Positions 61,618 to 64,000 of a stretch of DNA of 64,000 nt are shown here, one piece after another. The notes beneath the pieces were generated by a model. That model had not been told where the DNA came from, ran no database searches, and was given only the letters and a program-made list of their open reading frames with translations. Origin of the DNA: Rotaria macrura (taxonomy: Eukaryota > Rotifera > Eurotatoria > Philodinida > Philodinidae); NCBI GenBank assembly GCA_900239685.1, contig OENT01000619.1:27833-91832 (forward strand), given 5' to 3'. The position numbers and the translations under genes are program-made. How positions within the stretch are numbered: the stretch's first letter is position 1; each line of letters begins with the position of its first letter.

Positions 61618-64000
61618 ATGTAGACATTTATTTTGAATTCCATTGTTAGTTTTAAAGTATTCACTACAATATTAGTTATGTACAGAGTTTTGAAATGGAA
61701 AAAATACTTCAGAATTCTATGACGTTATAATGTATCCATTTAGATTTTTTGAATCGAAAACGAATATAGAGCGTTGATATTCTCTTATCCGAGGAGAAAC
61801 CTTAGATATTCTTGAATCAAATAAAATGCCTACTGTTTTGACCAAGTTGTCTAATATTTATACTTTCGATATTCGTACGTCGAAATGATTTTCGCGGGAC
61901 ATTTTTTGTTTAATTCCATCGAAAGAGAAAACATTATTTTAGAACTACTAGACTCATTAAGAAAGCAAAATTTGTAAACGGAATTTTCAGTAGGACTAGT
62001 GTGTGCAGGGGAAAAGATACAAATAAGAAGACGGAATACTTCATGAAGTCCCTCAGGAAAACTGATAACATTTCAAAAATACAAATTGTCCTTATCATCC
62101 TATCAGAGAGAAATCAAAAGAATGTCGCTGTGCAAATCGACATTCTTTGTGACTAATCCTCGTATGTATATTCCTCAGTCGATTATATTTGTATCCTATT
62201 TGAGAGGATTATATGAAAATGGCTTCGATACATTTTATATTTTGTTTGCCTACAAATGAGTTGAAGAATGATGCCTCCAACTTAAGATGTTTTTTATATT
62301 ACCTATTAGCATATGTCATTACTATTCATGGTTGGATTTAATGACGTAAACTAAGTGGACTATGTGTTATCGATTCGAACGTCATTTAGTACTTCGTCAA
62401 GTATCTGTGAAAAACTATAACGTTCGATATTGTATGAATATACTGATTTATAGAGCAATAGTAGCAAATATTTTCTTAATATGTAGCATGATTTTCTTTT
62501 TTCCAATATGAATGATGAAAAGTTTAAGGGTTCTTATTATAATTTCTCATCATTTTCATGATTGAAATCATCTTCAGAAATAAATGTCGATCATTCTTAG
62601 TCAATAATTTTTCTATTCATCGTTCAAATGTCTNTTCTAAATTAAATAAATTATTCTCATTTTGTTTCTACTGAAATAACTAATCATCAGCAAGTCATAG
62701 ACACATGACTTATATCTGTTTATGTGTATGAGTAAATAGAATTCTAGTCTTGCGGTTTTCTAAACATGTGATCGATAATTTTTTACTCGTTTGCTTACGA
62801 ATGTCTGTCGATTGTTTTGTTTTTTGTTGCGAGAAATATTCAACGAAGAAAGTTTTAAAATATTTTTTTTGTTCGTTTGAATGATTTCAATAAGCTAAAT
62901 ATTCTTGATGCATACTAATAATAGAATGAATAGAAATGAACCATTTCTTTTTGTTCGCATTGTTTAAACGGATAATTTCATCATAATATGATCAGGTTCC
63001 GTGAATCTCAGCATGTTGATAAATTCTATTTTGATTATCACTATTAATAACTTGGCTAGTCACGGATAAAGGCATAGATTGGATTTCGAACTAAGCCAGA
63101 ATCATACAAAATACACTGTTCAGATCAACGGTAAAAAATATTTTTCGAAGTCAACGTCGGAATGACATTAACAAAAGTACTCAATTATTTTTTACTCAAA
63201 TGTACGAACCAGTTTATTCTTCATACACCACGTAATGAGCAAAATAAAAAGCTCTATCACACATGTATGTATAAACTGCAATAAAGAAATATTGAATAAC
63301 TATTTTCATGACGAAAAAGCAATGAAGGAAGTCGGTATGCTTGTCAAGACGTTTTCCTGAAAAGGGATACAATAGTGTACTTTTGTTTATGAGAATAACA
63401 ATTAGTTTCTGTAACACGCCATCGCGTACTGTTTTACTCTGATAATTTACTGGAAGAGTATTAAAACTGAATGGACGGAAAATATAGCGAAGCTTGTCAT
63501 TCATACTAACATCTGGATACCTGCGAGGTATACCGCTGCCATAGTTCGATCGACGATCTATAGTTATAAATACACAGATATTGAATTCAGTACGATTATT
63601 GTCGATTGTATCTATTGGCTTGAAGCTATGCTCTTAGATAAGGATATGACAGCTTCACCGGTCAATAAAAGAAGTTCTTGAAGGTTTATTCGTATTGATT
63701 CTTAGAAATGTATCCTATCATCTCATAATATAAAAATGACTATCGAAAATAAATATTCGAGAAAATTCTAGGGTAATATTTGCTTGAAATTATTCCTTTC
63801 AATGATTTCTTCTGCATCAACAATTGACAGTCACATTGTATGGCTGCTACAGTGAAATAAACTAATCTAATTGCATTTATTTCGTTAATGACGATCAAAT
63901 TGTTGATGGATCTATTGCAAGCCACTTGATTAGAGATTCAATTTATTGTATGTTTTACTATAAAATATGAACTGAAAATAGAAGATAAATCGTTTTTTCC
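61618..64000. other. Gene-poor right end, no gene seen
   Basis: AT-rich sequence to the window edge. One undetermined base (n) occurs at 62634. Short frames such as 63214-63504 and 63740-63925 on the minus strand have no family signal or splice context. Confidence 0.5.

Noticed and set aside
1..64000. CRISPR array, tRNA, rRNA, or bacterial operon signals
   Set aside because: No direct-repeat/spacer array, no cloverleaf with a TTCRA arm and no ribosomal sequence seen by eye; gene structures are eukaryotic. Small RNAs cannot be excluded without a search.
1..64000. Telomeric repeat tracts or retrotransposon terminal repeats
   Set aside because: No TG-rich telomere-like array and no long terminal repeat or reverse-transcriptase motif noticed; only the two DNA elements near the right end were supported.

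Overview
This is a low-GC animal nuclear DNA segment carrying compact, intron-rich genes. Nearly every conserved gene splits into exons joined by GT-AG introns that are often only about 50-60 bases long. The products are metazoan: a mitochondrial citrate carrier, a monoamine-type SLC6 transporter, PAR6, Flightless-I and a TMEM72-like protein. One intronless gene fuses an arginine-type ADP-ribosyltransferase domain to a long TPR array. That architecture, as I recall it, is expanded in bdelloid rotifers, so I infer a bdelloid, perhaps Rotaria-like. This rests on gene content and style, not on a database match.

Layout. 1-445 is the 5' part of an unrecognised minus-strand gene. 1.5-2.2 kb holds a GPI-type Ly6/three-finger protein (minus), divergent from the citrate carrier SLC25A1 (plus, 3.45-4.72 kb). 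7.3-10.2 kb is the ART-TPR gene (minus). 10.7-11.2 kb holds a four-exon gene for a small secreted peptide precursor. 12.2-15.2 kb is a tight head-to-tail minus-strand cluster: a CGRRF1-like membrane RING ligase, mitochondrial SSB and a TMEM72-like protein. 15.7-22.7 kb is a large minus-strand SR-rich and Gln-rich nuclear protein, divergent from a small Cys-rich zinc-binding protein (23.9-24.3 kb). 25.0-30.2 kb is the SLC6 transporter (plus).

30.2-40.1 kb is gene-poor, with only a small predicted membrane protein and a TPR protein, both minus. At 42.1-42.3 kb PARD6 (minus) and FLII (plus) are divergent with 240 bases between their start codons. FLII runs over 23 exons to 52.4 kb, followed by the RNA polymerase II CTD phosphatase FCP1/CTDP1 (53.0-58.9 kb, 10 exons). 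The last 5 kb has no convincing gene but carries two non-autonomous DNA-transposon-like elements. The first, 59409-59993, has 17-bp perfect inverted ends and a near-perfect 8-bp target duplication, as in hAT elements. The second, 60089-61617, has GC-rich ends quite unlike the surrounding DNA.

Exon models were built by hand from reading-frame continuity, splice-site consensus and family knowledge. For SLC25A1, CGRRF1, TMEM72-like, PARD6, FLII, CTDP1 and the Ly6 protein, summed exon lengths are divisible by three and all junction phases match. Weaker models (5' exons of the SR gene, the start of SLC6, the TPR protein at 36 kb, the small membrane protein at 34 kb) are flagged as such.
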